Source: a bacterium (GTDB lineage Bacteria; Patescibacteriota; Minisyncoccia; UBA6257; Colwellbacteraceae). From it: a DNA stretch of 21,957 bases. The stretch's first letter is position 1, and each line of letters begins with the position of its first letter. The translations under genes were made by a program, and so were the position numbers. Location: assembly GCA_021839365.1 (NCBI GenBank), contig JAKCBB010000009.1, positions 1 to 21,957 of the forward strand, in the 5' to 3' direction. Of the stretch, positions 15,333 through 21,957 are shown piece by piece. The notes beneath the pieces are model-generated. The model saw only the letters and a list, made by a program, of their open reading frames with translations. It did not search any database and was not told the origin of the DNA.

Positions 15333-15797
15333 CTACCTGTTTTCCACTTCCCAAACCGCCTGGCCCCAATAATCTGCCGGCAAACGGTAATCATCGCCTT
15401 TGGATTCCTCGAGAGTGGAGGTTGAGAAAAACATTATTTTAGTCCCCTTCTCTAACGGCTTAAAACCATTAGCGTATCCCGCTGGTATAAATAATAAAGA
15501 CGGTTTTCTGGCCGACAAGACAAACCGGTTAACTTTTTCATTTTTATCTGGATTAGCGAAGTCGTTCACCTTAACCGCCGCGACAATAGCCGAACCCGAA
15601 ACGACTAACGCATATTTTGCTTCTTTGGCGTGGCCGTGGAAGGCGCGTATCGTATCGGTGGAAAAGTTTTCCACCACATAGAACCGCTTCACGCCGCTGA
15701 AGCTGAAATCATTAGCGAAAGTCAGCTGGCCGCGATCGTCCACGGCTACGCCGCCGTCTATTATTTTCGGCTCATTAGACAAGGTCTCCATGTTCAT
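15333..15797 (-). CDS. RmlC-like cupin, sugar epimerase/isomerase
   Basis: This 154-residue single-domain cupin is related to dTDP-4-dehydrorhamnose 3,5-epimerase. The segment IRAFHGHAKEAKYALVVSG (50-68) corresponds to the RmlC stretch RGLHxQ...K, with H54 in the position of the catalytic His. FIPAGYANGF (103-112) corresponds to PxGfAHGF, with Asn in place of His. The C-terminal part lacks the expected YxTTxYY acid Tyr (here FFSTSTLEESKGDDY), so the reaction may differ from classical 3,5-epimerisation; a single epimerisation, ketoisomerisation or loss of catalysis are options. It is shorter than RmlC (about 180 residues). Its start overlaps the upstream SDR by 23 nt. A second ATG two codons later is an alternative start. 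Confidence 0.75.
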   Translation of the reverse strand: MNMETLSNEPKIIDGGVAVDDRGQLTFANDFSFSGVKRFYVVENFSTDTIRAFHGHAKEAKYALVVSGSAIVAAVKVNDFANPDKNEKVNRFVLSARKPSLLFIPAGYANGFKPLEKGTKIMFFSTSTLEESKGDDYRLPADYWGQAVWEVENR

Positions 15798-16746
15798 TTA
15801 AGTTCGCGATATATCTGACATTGAAATAAACATCGTTTTCAACGTACTTTACTCTTTTCGTAGAGATGACATCAAAAATCTCTTTAACGCCGTCGGCGAC
15901 GGTGTACGTCTTCTCCAGTTTCAACAGTCCGTCTCTTTCGGCTTTCGCCGTAGAAGCATGGTAGTTCCTCTGGTCCTCGAACTTCTGCTCGACATACTCG
16001 ATCTCGCATCCGGTTATCTTTGCTATCTCTGTTCCGAGGTCTTTAATCTGATAGTTAGAAGTGGCGAAGTTATACACGCCTCTCCACGGTTTCTCCACTC
16101 CGTTAGCCAGAATCTCTCCTACGTTTTTTACGTGTACCAAGGGCCGCCATTGCGTGCCTCCGAACACGGAAAGCTTCCCTTTAATAACCGCATTGGCGGT
16201 CATGTAATTGCCGGCCAGATCCATTCTTACCCGGGAATACGTATCCGATAATCCGTAAACCGTCCCCAGCCGGACGATGAAACTGTTCTTGTCTTTCAAA
16301 AAACCCTCGCACCTGATTTTGGTTTGAGCGTAAAGCGAGAGCGGATTCGGCGCGGATTCTTCGTTTACCTCAGCATCGTTTTTTCCGTAAACGGAACAGG
16401 TGGAAACAAAAACTATCCTGCCATCATAATTTTTCGAAAGCCATTCGACCGAATCCTGGTTTATCGCAACCGTCAAATCAGGTCTAACTTGACAGGCTCC
16501 GTCCCCGACTATCGCCGCCAGCCAGATTACGGCCGAATAATTCGGTAGAATCTTTTTAAGCTTTTCAGCGTCCCTTACATCCCCATATATGAAATCAACG
16601 GGTTTAAGATACTGGTGCTCATATAACAGATTGTCATAAACGGTAAAGGGGGTTCCTCTCTTCGTCAGGATGTCCGTAACCGCTCCGCCTATATATCCCG
16701 CTCCCCCGACTACCAAAACTTTGTTTTTATTGTTTTGTTCGTTCAT
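15775..16746 (-). CDS. Extended SDR NAD-dependent nucleotide-sugar epimerase/dehydratase
   Basis: The 323-residue protein has the cofactor motif VVGGAGYIGG (12-21), an adenine-site D of YGDVRD (54-59), LAAIVGDGACQVRPDLT (76-92), the Ser/Thr site VSTCSVYG (114-121) and catalytic Y139-x3-K143 (YAQTK). The AAIVGDxACxxxPxxT loop is seen in GalE-related SDRs that act in deoxy-sugar pathways beside RmlC-like cupins. The C-terminal substrate region (VFGGTQWRPLVHVKNV) is typical. It probably modifies the hexose ring at C4 or oxidises/reduces it with bound NAD; the substrate is unknown. It overlaps the cupin gene by 23 nt, and the helical-repeat gene ends 12 nt before its start. Confidence 0.87.
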   Translation of the reverse strand: MNEQNNKNKVLVVGGAGYIGGAVTDILTKRGTPFTVYDNLLYEHQYLKPVDFIYGDVRDAEKLKKILPNYSAVIWLAAIVGDGACQVRPDLTVAINQDSVEWLSKNYDGRIVFVSTCSVYGKNDAEVNEESAPNPLSLYAQTKIRCEGFLKDKNSFIVRLGTVYGLSDTYSRVRMDLAGNYMTANAVIKGKLSVFGGTQWRPLVHVKNVGEILANGVEKPWRGVYNFATSNYQIKDLGTEIAKITGCEIEYVEQKFEDQRNYHASTAKAERDGLLKLEKTYTVADGVKEIFDVISTKRVKYVENDVYFNVRYIANLNEHGDLV

Positions 16747-16758
16747 GTTTTTATAAAA

Positions 16759-17415
16759 TTATTTTTTTGGAGTTTTAGAAACCTCAGCGGCTTCAAGCTG
16801 CTGTAGTATCGCCATTGTATTTTTGTCAGCCGGCCAGTAGGTTACTATCTCCTTGGCAACATTTATAGAGTCCGCCCTGTCCTGCTCGCTAGTATAAATC
16901 GACAACTCTCCATAAAGGAACTGCGGGCGGCGCGGACTGTAGGCTAATCCATCCTGGTAATACTGGAGCGCGATATCGTAATACTCTTTTTTATGATACT
17001 TATCACCCATTTCTCTGTAGATATCTCCCATATTGACGAAGTTCTGGACATAGTTCGCTCCCGTTCCCGAATCAATTATCGGCCGGGTATATTTTGAAGC
17101 AAAGTCTGCCAGTTCCACAGCCGACGCTTCCGGAATATTAGTGGTATTGGCCAAAACCGATCCTATCGTGCTGTCCAGCTGGCGGATAGTCTCATACTGC
17201 CCGACCGGCGATGGAATAGCTAAAAGCGCCGCGAACGAATTTTCGAAATCCTGCAGGGTGACTCCTGTGCCGTTTCCGCCCCCGCTCTGCAAATAATTCA
17301 TTGTACTCACCAAAGCCGCGGACTTGGTGTACGGCAGATAAGATCCGTAGTAGATAAGTCCGGCGATTCCTAGCGCAATAAGTATGCTTAATATTTTTTT
17401 AGCCTCTTGATCCAT
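16759..17415 (-). CDS. Membrane-anchored helical (TPR-like) repeat protein
   Basis: This 218-residue protein has an N-terminal transmembrane helix (about residues 8-26), then an extracytoplasmic, mostly helical region. From about residue 120 there are TPR-like units: VNMGDIYREMGDKYHKKEYYDIALQYYQDGLAYSPRRPQFLYGELSIY and a weaker following one with ending WPADKN. In several related bacteria an O-antigen ligase-like protein ends in a TPR domain. Here a separate gene directly after the ligase, overlapping it by 17 nt, encodes such a domain, suggesting that the two proteins work as a complex in glycan polymerisation or ligation. The partner and function are inferred from context. Confidence 0.7.
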   Translation of the reverse strand: MDQEAKKILSILIALGIAGLIYYGSYLPYTKSAALVSTMNYLQSGGGNGTGVTLQDFENSFAALLAIPSPVGQYETIRQLDSTIGSVLANTTNIPEASAVELADFASKYTRPIIDSGTGANYVQNFVNMGDIYREMGDKYHKKEYYDIALQYYQDGLAYSPRRPQFLYGELSIYTSEQDRADSINVAKEIVTYWPADKNTMAILQQLEAAEVSKTPKK

Positions 17416-18802
17416 ATTTTTTGAACTGGTAATTGGCGAATGCCAGGAACAGCATCAGGTTTATATACGTCGGCAAGACATCGAAAAGCGCGATTCCCTG
17501 CACAAGATAGGCCACCAGCATTGAGAGCAATAGCCCCTGCTGGATTATACTCAGCGGATATGAAGTTTCATGTCCAGCCGCGCCGCCGCTATGATTCCGG
17601 GCCGCCTCGCCGTTGTCCTTCACTCTTTTGAAAAATTGGGAGAAAAACACGACGAATATCCCTAAGAAAGCAAGCACGCCGACAGTGCCGGTCTCGGCCA
17701 GGTAATCGAAATAAATGCTGTGCGCGCGGTCAAACCAGGTCTCCGATCCCTGAACGGTAGGATCGTAATAATTCGTGTTGAAGTGTCTATCGAAAGCCGC
17801 GCTATACTCCTCGGGACCCCAACCGAATACCGGTTTGTTTTCCCATCCCTGCAACGCCGCCTCCCATGCCCAGTATCTTGTCTTAAACGTAAAATCGGTG
17901 AAAGAAATATGCAGTACGCGGGCGCAGATACTGCAATCCTTGATTTTGGATATATATTTCTGCCCTCCGAGGATAAGCGCAATCAATATTACAAACATTG
18001 CCAACACTATTTGGCTTCCTTTCCTGAGCCATCCTTTCTTTGCGGCTTTAAACGCCAAATAAATCAGGAATGCCAGCATCCCGGCTCCCAAACCGACAAT
18101 CGCCCCTCTTGTCTGCGAGAGGAGCATAAATCCGAAAAACACGGCGACGCACAAACCCAAAATCCATTTTATCCACGCCTGGACCTCTTTTTTAGAGATT
18201 AGGAACACTGCGTAGAAAATAGAAAAGATCATAAACGTTCCGGCATAATCCGCGTTCCCAAGCGTTCCGCTAAGTCTGGAAAATAAGCCCGCTGGGCCTA
18301 TAAACAGCGGCAGTTTGAGCGCCGCGCCTATCCCGTATCCGACAACCGCTAGCGATATTCCGGTCATAACGCCAAACAGCGTGTTCCACTGGGCTTCCTT
18401 CTTTAAAATCGCGGCGGCGAGAAGAAACAGGGCCGTGTAATGCAATATCTGGAACCCTCCCTCTCCTCTTTCAAAGTTTGACCAGAAAGAAAACCACGGG
18501 TTAGTTCCGAAAACACAAGACAAAGTAAAAGCAATCGCGAAAACCGACACCGCGATAACCAAAGGCTGTTCCACCCACAACCGCTTCAGCCAACTTATCT
18601 TTTGGTCGTTATCCTCGGTTTTTTTTCTCTCGCCTCCCTTCTCCCATGCCCAGTAAAAAGCGAAGGCTATGACAGCTAAATCTATCATAGTCCGGAAAAA
18701 CGTCGCTTTGCCGACTATGTATGGGAAGTAAAGTGTCGGCAGAACTATTAGGACGCTGAAAAGCGACGCGTAAAGGAAAAATTTAGCTATCTTCAAATAC
18801 AT
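17399..18802 (-). CDS. O-antigen ligase / Wzy-type polymerase
   Basis: This 467-residue protein has about 11-12 transmembrane helices and the Wzy_C (PF04932) signature. Helical segments flank LSQTRGAIVGLGAGMLAFL, which carries the conserved Arg. The large periplasmic loop holds RYWAWEAALQGWENKPVFGWGPEEYSAAF and FDRAHSIYFDYLAETGTVGVLAFL, in which the R-A-H and E-T-G motifs are typical. WaaL-type ligases transfer lipid-linked glycan to an acceptor, and Wzy-type enzymes polymerise repeat units; sequence alone cannot choose between them. It is the first gene of the nine-gene operon. A TATATT at 18817-18812 stands nine bases before the ATG, which could give a nearly leaderless mRNA, but no good -35 box was found. 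Confidence 0.88.
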   Translation of the reverse strand: MYLKIAKFFLYASLFSVLIVLPTLYFPYIVGKATFFRTMIDLAVIAFAFYWAWEKGGERKKTEDNDQKISWLKRLWVEQPLVIAVSVFAIAFTLSCVFGTNPWFSFWSNFERGEGGFQILHYTALFLLAAAILKKEAQWNTLFGVMTGISLAVVGYGIGAALKLPLFIGPAGLFSRLSGTLGNADYAGTFMIFSIFYAVFLISKKEVQAWIKWILGLCVAVFFGFMLLSQTRGAIVGLGAGMLAFLIYLAFKAAKKGWLRKGSQIVLAMFVILIALILGGQKYISKIKDCSICARVLHISFTDFTFKTRYWAWEAALQGWENKPVFGWGPEEYSAAFDRHFNTNYYDPTVQGSETWFDRAHSIYFDYLAETGTVGVLAFLGIFVVFFSQFFKRVKDNGEAARNHSGGAAGHETSYPLSIIQQGLLLSMLVAYLVQGIALFDVLPTYINLMLFLAFANYQFKKYGSRG

Positions 18803-18832
18803 AAATTAATTAATATACATAAGTATTACAGA

Positions 18833-18862
18833 AAACACCCCATATATCAATATGGGGTGTTT
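18833..18862 (-). terminator. Intrinsic terminator after the surface-protein gene
   Basis: A perfect 13-bp stem (18833-18845 with 18850-18862) with a 4-nt loop, closed by GGGGTGTTT and followed by TC on the minus strand. It begins 14 nt after the stop of the large surface-protein gene and separates it from the polysaccharide operon. Confidence 0.85.
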
Positions 18863-18876
18863 ATCTGGCAATATTC

Positions 18877-21800
18877 TTATTCCGTAATTTTTGCACGCGA
18901 CTTCGGGCCGAAATATCCGACCGACGGAGTCACGTTGTTCGCTTTCTGCCAAGCCGCCAAAGCCTCTTTTGTCAGCTGCCCGAAGTAGCCGTAAGCCACT
19001 CCTTTCGGCATCTTGAGGTATCCTTGATCTACAAGCACCTGCTGGAGCGCGGTTACGTCGGTGCCGGTTGAGCCAACCGTGAGATTTCTAGCAAAGTTCG
19101 CCGGTACGGCTGCGGAAGAAGGCGTAATTGAAGTTGTTGGAGACGTTCCGGCATTCAATTGCGCGCGCGTTTCCGGCCCGACAATGCCGATTTGTTCGAT
19201 CCCATGCGCGGCCTGATAAGCCTCAACCGCCTTCCTGGTTAACTGCCCGAAGTATCCGTAAGCCACTCCCTTCGGCATCTTGAGGTATCCGCCGCTTATA
19301 AGTATTTGTTGTAAGGCGGTTACACTCTCCCCGGTCGAACCGATTTTAAGCAATTCAGTGAAGCGTGCTTTTGCAGAAACCGGCGTCTGGCTAGGAGTCT
19401 GATTTGAAGACTGGCCAGCAACGGATGTGTTTCCGGTTGCGGACGAGGATGACGTCTGAGCCGTTGAAGTAACAGTTGCGGTTGTCGTAGCGGTTGTGCT
19501 TGCCGAGGTTGTCGTAGTCGGCGCAACAGAAGTTGTTGCCGATGTTCCGGATCCCCCGCCACCGCCGCCGATGCTCACGGAAGCAGTGCTGGCCGGCGTA
19601 TCGCTAACAACAGCGCTGGCCGCAGACTCATTATTACTGCTGTCAACCGCCGTAACCTTATAGTAATAGGTGGTACCGGTGGTTAATCCGGTATCCACAT
19701 AGTAAGTGTTCGCGGTCTGACCGACATAGGGATAGTTAGATCCGTTCTTGCGGTAAACATTATAGGTTGCGGCACCGCTGACGGCGGGCCATTCGATCTG
19801 GAGAGAAGTTACGCTGGCTACCCCCACCGCGACACTACTTGGAGTAGACGGCGCGGTGCCGGATGTCGGTAAAACCGGCGCATAGGTCGAGAAGTGGTCC
19901 GTTGTCCCGCTATAGGTTATGGAAGATAAATTGTCCCACGTAGCCCCCAAAGGACTTAAGACAACGGTTGTCGGCAGGTTTACCCAGGAGTTGGCCGTCG
20001 CATCATAGTAGCCAACGACGATTTTCTCCGCCTGCGACAAATTGGTAACGCCCTCCGAAGTCAGCTGGCTTTTAGTCAAAACCATCTGAATAGTCGCATC
20101 GGAAGAGAGAGTCGAAACCGCCTGCCCCTCGGTGGATCCCGAAGAATACGAAGCGCTTATATCCTCCCCTGTTCCCACGACTTTCATTCCCTTGGTGTCC
20201 GGCGTGTTCATCGTGTTGGCGATCGAAAGCTGGACATCCGTGCTTCCTGTTCCCAAGGCGCCCTGCGGCAAAGAAAGAGTCGTGCTGGTCGTCTGTAATA
20301 TGCCGCCTTGAGACGGGGAAACCGATTGCGTTTGTTGCGTCGGCGTAAAGGAGACCGATGTCATATTTAACACCACTCCGCTTGCTCCGGACGCAACCAC
20401 CTGCGGCACTCCGTTATACCCGTTTGTTATGGCGTTCAAGGTATATGACCCGCTCCCGACGTTAAGAGTGAAGTTTCCATTGGCATCCGATGATCCGCCG
20501 TTCCATCCGCCGGACGGGCTTGTCGCCCAGACGCGCGCATTGGCGACCGCCGTGCCGTTGTATTCCACGGTTCCGCTTATCGTCGCCGTCGAGGCAGTAA
20601 GAGCGAGAGAGAGGCCCGACGTGGCGGCGTTCACGCTAAGCCCGGAAATAACGGAACCTATGTACCCCGGCTTGTTGACTCCTATGTCGTAAGTGCCCGG
20701 CTGGAGCTGCAGGGAAAAAGCTCCGGTTGACGTGCTGACCTGCACCCCTCCTCCGCCGTTCGTGCCGTTTGCCCAGACATAGGCTCCGGTGCCGTAATTG
20801 GCGTTAACCGTTCCGGAAACCGTGTAAAAATTATTAGCAAGATTAATCGTAACGGTGGTGTTTCCGCTGACCGCGGTAGTCGTGGCCGGAATCATTCCGA
20901 CTCCGGGGATGCCGCCGCCAATAGTGTAGGTCGTACTGCCGGAATACGGCACGGTTATGTTGTAAGTGTCGTAGGTCGATGTCGTTCCTACGGTTGCTGG
21001 CGTATTGGCGTATCCGCCGCCGATCGAGCTTTTCGCTCCCAAAGACACGTTGGTAAACGTGTTGCCGGGTTCAAGCTGTATCGTTAAGGTCGCGGTTTGA
21101 ACGTTTATCGTTCCGACACTCGTCGAGGCGTTTAAAGGACTCGCAAGCGCCTGATCGACAATCTGTCCCTGACCGTTCAAGGCGGCGTGTAAGTAGAGAT
21201 TGCTCAACCCTTTCTGTAGGGAAATGGAAAAATGTCCGTTTTGGTCGGTTCCCCCTCCGCCAACTCCCATACCCTGATCACCCTGCGTTATCCAGATATT
21301 GGCGCCCTGGGCCGCGGAACTATTTTGTTCCAAAATACCGGAAACGTTTACGAAATTGGAGTTACTGAGCGTGAAGTTCACGGTGCCGTTTCCGCTCGCA
21401 GAAACGGAAACGCCGGTTTGGTCGGGCAGTTTGCCGTAGTTGGGAGCGAATCCGGTTACATCGTAATCGGAACAGGGCGGAACATACATCTTATACGAAC
21501 CCTGATTATCCGTCGTCGCGTGGCCGTTCCCCGGACCGTTCGTACAAAATGCGTTCACATCGGCTCCGGAGATTCCGTTTCCCGATCCGTCTTTAATAGA
21601 TCCGGATATGTAGCTTGTCGGCGGCTGGAGAACTATCGTAACAACCGTCGTGGTCGAACCGACGTCAAATGACGAGGCGTCGGTTACGGTAACATCCTTC
21701 TCGACGGTCGAGGGGACGCTTTGTCCGCCGACATCTATCTTATAAACGCCGTCGTTGGCGTATACCGTGAAGTGTCCCTGCGAGTCGGGCTGGGCAACGC

Positions 21801-21957
21801 TCGCTCCGCTGCCGGCGGAATTGGGCTGATACGCGGTTATCCACATATTTTGGTAAACCGAGGGGTCGGATATGGGATTGCCGTTAGCCCCGACTACCTG
21901 GCCGTAAATCTGCCTCGCGGCCGTGGAGTAGGTAAAGTTAAGCGTAACCGTTGAGAT
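18877..21957 (-). CDS. Large multidomain surface protein with tandem peptidoglycan-binding domains (N-terminus beyond window)
   Basis: The frame is open to the right edge: the ATG at 21846 is internal, and the 37 codons before it continue the same beta-rich pattern (IYGQVVGANGNPISDP). At least 1026 residues are encoded. In order there are about six carboxypeptidase-regulatory-like beta-sandwich repeats (nt 21935-20350; for example ISGSIKDGSGNGISGADV and ISGTVEYNGTAVANARVW), a ZU5-like region with LSLPQGALG (about 20345-19865), and an FN3 domain with YNVYRKNG and TTYYYKVTAVDSSNNES (19855-19590). A Gly/Ser/Thr-rich linker (19587-19385) follows, then two PG_binding_1 domains (19364-19150 and 19096-18880), each with LQQxLxxxGYLKMPKGVAYGYFGQLT. 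There is no sortase motif, so wall attachment is probably through the C-terminal domains. Adhesin or structural roles are guesses. Confidence 0.9.
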   Translation of the reverse strand: MSTVTLNFTYSTAARQIYGQVVGANGNPISDPSVYQNMWITAYQPNSAGSGASVAQPDSQGHFTVYANDGVYKIDVGGQSVPSTVEKDVTVTDASSFDVGSTTTVVTIVLQPPTSYISGSIKDGSGNGISGADVNAFCTNGPGNGHATTDNQGSYKMYVPPCSDYDVTGFAPNYGKLPDQTGVSVSASGNGTVNFTLSNSNFVNVSGILEQNSSAAQGANIWITQGDQGMGVGGGGTDQNGHFSISLQKGLSNLYLHAALNGQGQIVDQALASPLNASTSVGTINVQTATLTIQLEPGNTFTNVSLGAKSSIGGGYANTPATVGTTSTYDTYNITVPYSGSTTYTIGGGIPGVGMIPATTTAVSGNTTVTINLANNFYTVSGTVNANYGTGAYVWANGTNGGGGVQVSTSTGAFSLQLQPGTYDIGVNKPGYIGSVISGLSVNAATSGLSLALTASTATISGTVEYNGTAVANARVWATSPSGGWNGGSSDANGNFTLNVGSGSYTLNAITNGYNGVPQVVASGASGVVLNMTSVSFTPTQQTQSVSPSQGGILQTTSTTLSLPQGALGTGSTDVQLSIANTMNTPDTKGMKVVGTGEDISASYSSGSTEGQAVSTLSSDATIQMVLTKSQLTSEGVTNLSQAEKIVVGYYDATANSWVNLPTTVVLSPLGATWDNLSSITYSGTTDHFSTYAPVLPTSGTAPSTPSSVAVGVASVTSLQIEWPAVSGAATYNVYRKNGSNYPYVGQTANTYYVDTGLTTGTTYYYKVTAVDSSNNESAASAVVSDTPASTASVSIGGGGGGSGTSATTSVAPTTTTSASTTATTTATVTSTAQTSSSSATGNTSVAGQSSNQTPSQTPVSAKARFTELLKIGSTGESVTALQQILISGGYLKMPKGVAYGYFGQLTRKAVEAYQAAHGIEQIGIVGPETRAQLNAGTSPTTSITPSSAAVPANFARNLTVGSTGTDVTALQQVLVDQGYLKMPKGVAYGYFGQLTKEALAAWQKANNVTPSVGYFGPKSRAKITE
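18976..19023 (-). repeat. Tandem domain repeat, copy B (48 bp)
   Basis: The second peptidoglycan-binding domain shares this 48-bp block with 19243-19290, differing at only two bases (TAG/TAT and CTT/CCT, neither changing the sense of the shared residues). It encodes the Y-L-K-M-P-K-G-V-A-Y-G-Y-F-G-Q-L segment. Confidence 0.85.
19243..19290 (-). repeat. Tandem domain repeat, copy A (48 bp)
   Basis: Equivalent block in the first peptidoglycan-binding domain, 267 bp (89 codons) from copy B. The flanking parts of the two domains are much less alike. Confidence 0.85.

Noticed and set aside
21844..21846. ATG as the start of the surface protein
   Set aside because: The frame stays open upstream to the window edge and the upstream codons continue a beta-sandwich repeat.

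Overview
The window looks like a chromosomal segment of a Patescibacteria (Candidate Phyla Radiation, probably Parcubacteria-type) genome. The evidence is the protein families: a small CxxC...CxxC zinc-ribbon protein, a PaaX-like regulator with a Cas2-like domain, a YruB-type glutaredoxin, an SPW membrane protein, and a very large surface protein ending in tandem peptidoglycan-binding domains. Genes are densely packed with many 1-23 nt overlaps, and most starts lack a clear Shine-Dalgarno sequence. No rRNA, tRNA, CRISPR array, insertion sequence or phage gene was seen. The taxonomic call is an inference.

Positions 1-3406 form a housekeeping/stress block, all on the minus strand. From right to left it holds a zinc-ribbon protein, a terminator, an SPW protein, an operon of glutaredoxin, thioredoxin reductase-like flavoprotein and PaaX/Cas2-like regulator, a 42-bp perfect palindrome, and a membrane-anchored unknown protein overlapping an exported zinc-dependent phospholipase C/P1 nuclease-like protein cut by the window edge. 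The redox operon has a consensus sigma-70 promoter so close to the glutaredoxin start that its mRNA is probably leaderless.

Positions 3407-18802 form a surface polysaccharide locus. A plus-strand pair encodes the initiating sugar-phosphate transferase and a Wzx-type flippase. A minus-strand pair encodes a second flippase and a GT4 glycosyltransferase. One plus-strand gene encodes a further GT4-like enzyme. A nine-gene minus-strand operon (18802 down to 10174) then encodes an O-antigen ligase/polymerase, a membrane-anchored helical-repeat protein, two SDR nucleotide-sugar enzymes, an RmlC-like cupin, an FnlC/WecB-like UDP-HexNAc 2-epimerase, a two-domain GT2 protein, a methyltransferase and a GT4. 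Together these cover sugar activation, repeat-unit assembly, export and polymerisation or ligation.

Positions 18877-21957 hold the C-terminal 1026 residues of a minus-strand surface protein whose start lies beyond the right edge. It has about six carboxypeptidase-regulatory-like beta-sandwich repeats, a ZU5-like region, an FN3 domain, a Ser/Thr-rich linker and two peptidoglycan-binding domains. It may be the wall-attached partner of the glycan made next door, but that link rests on position only.
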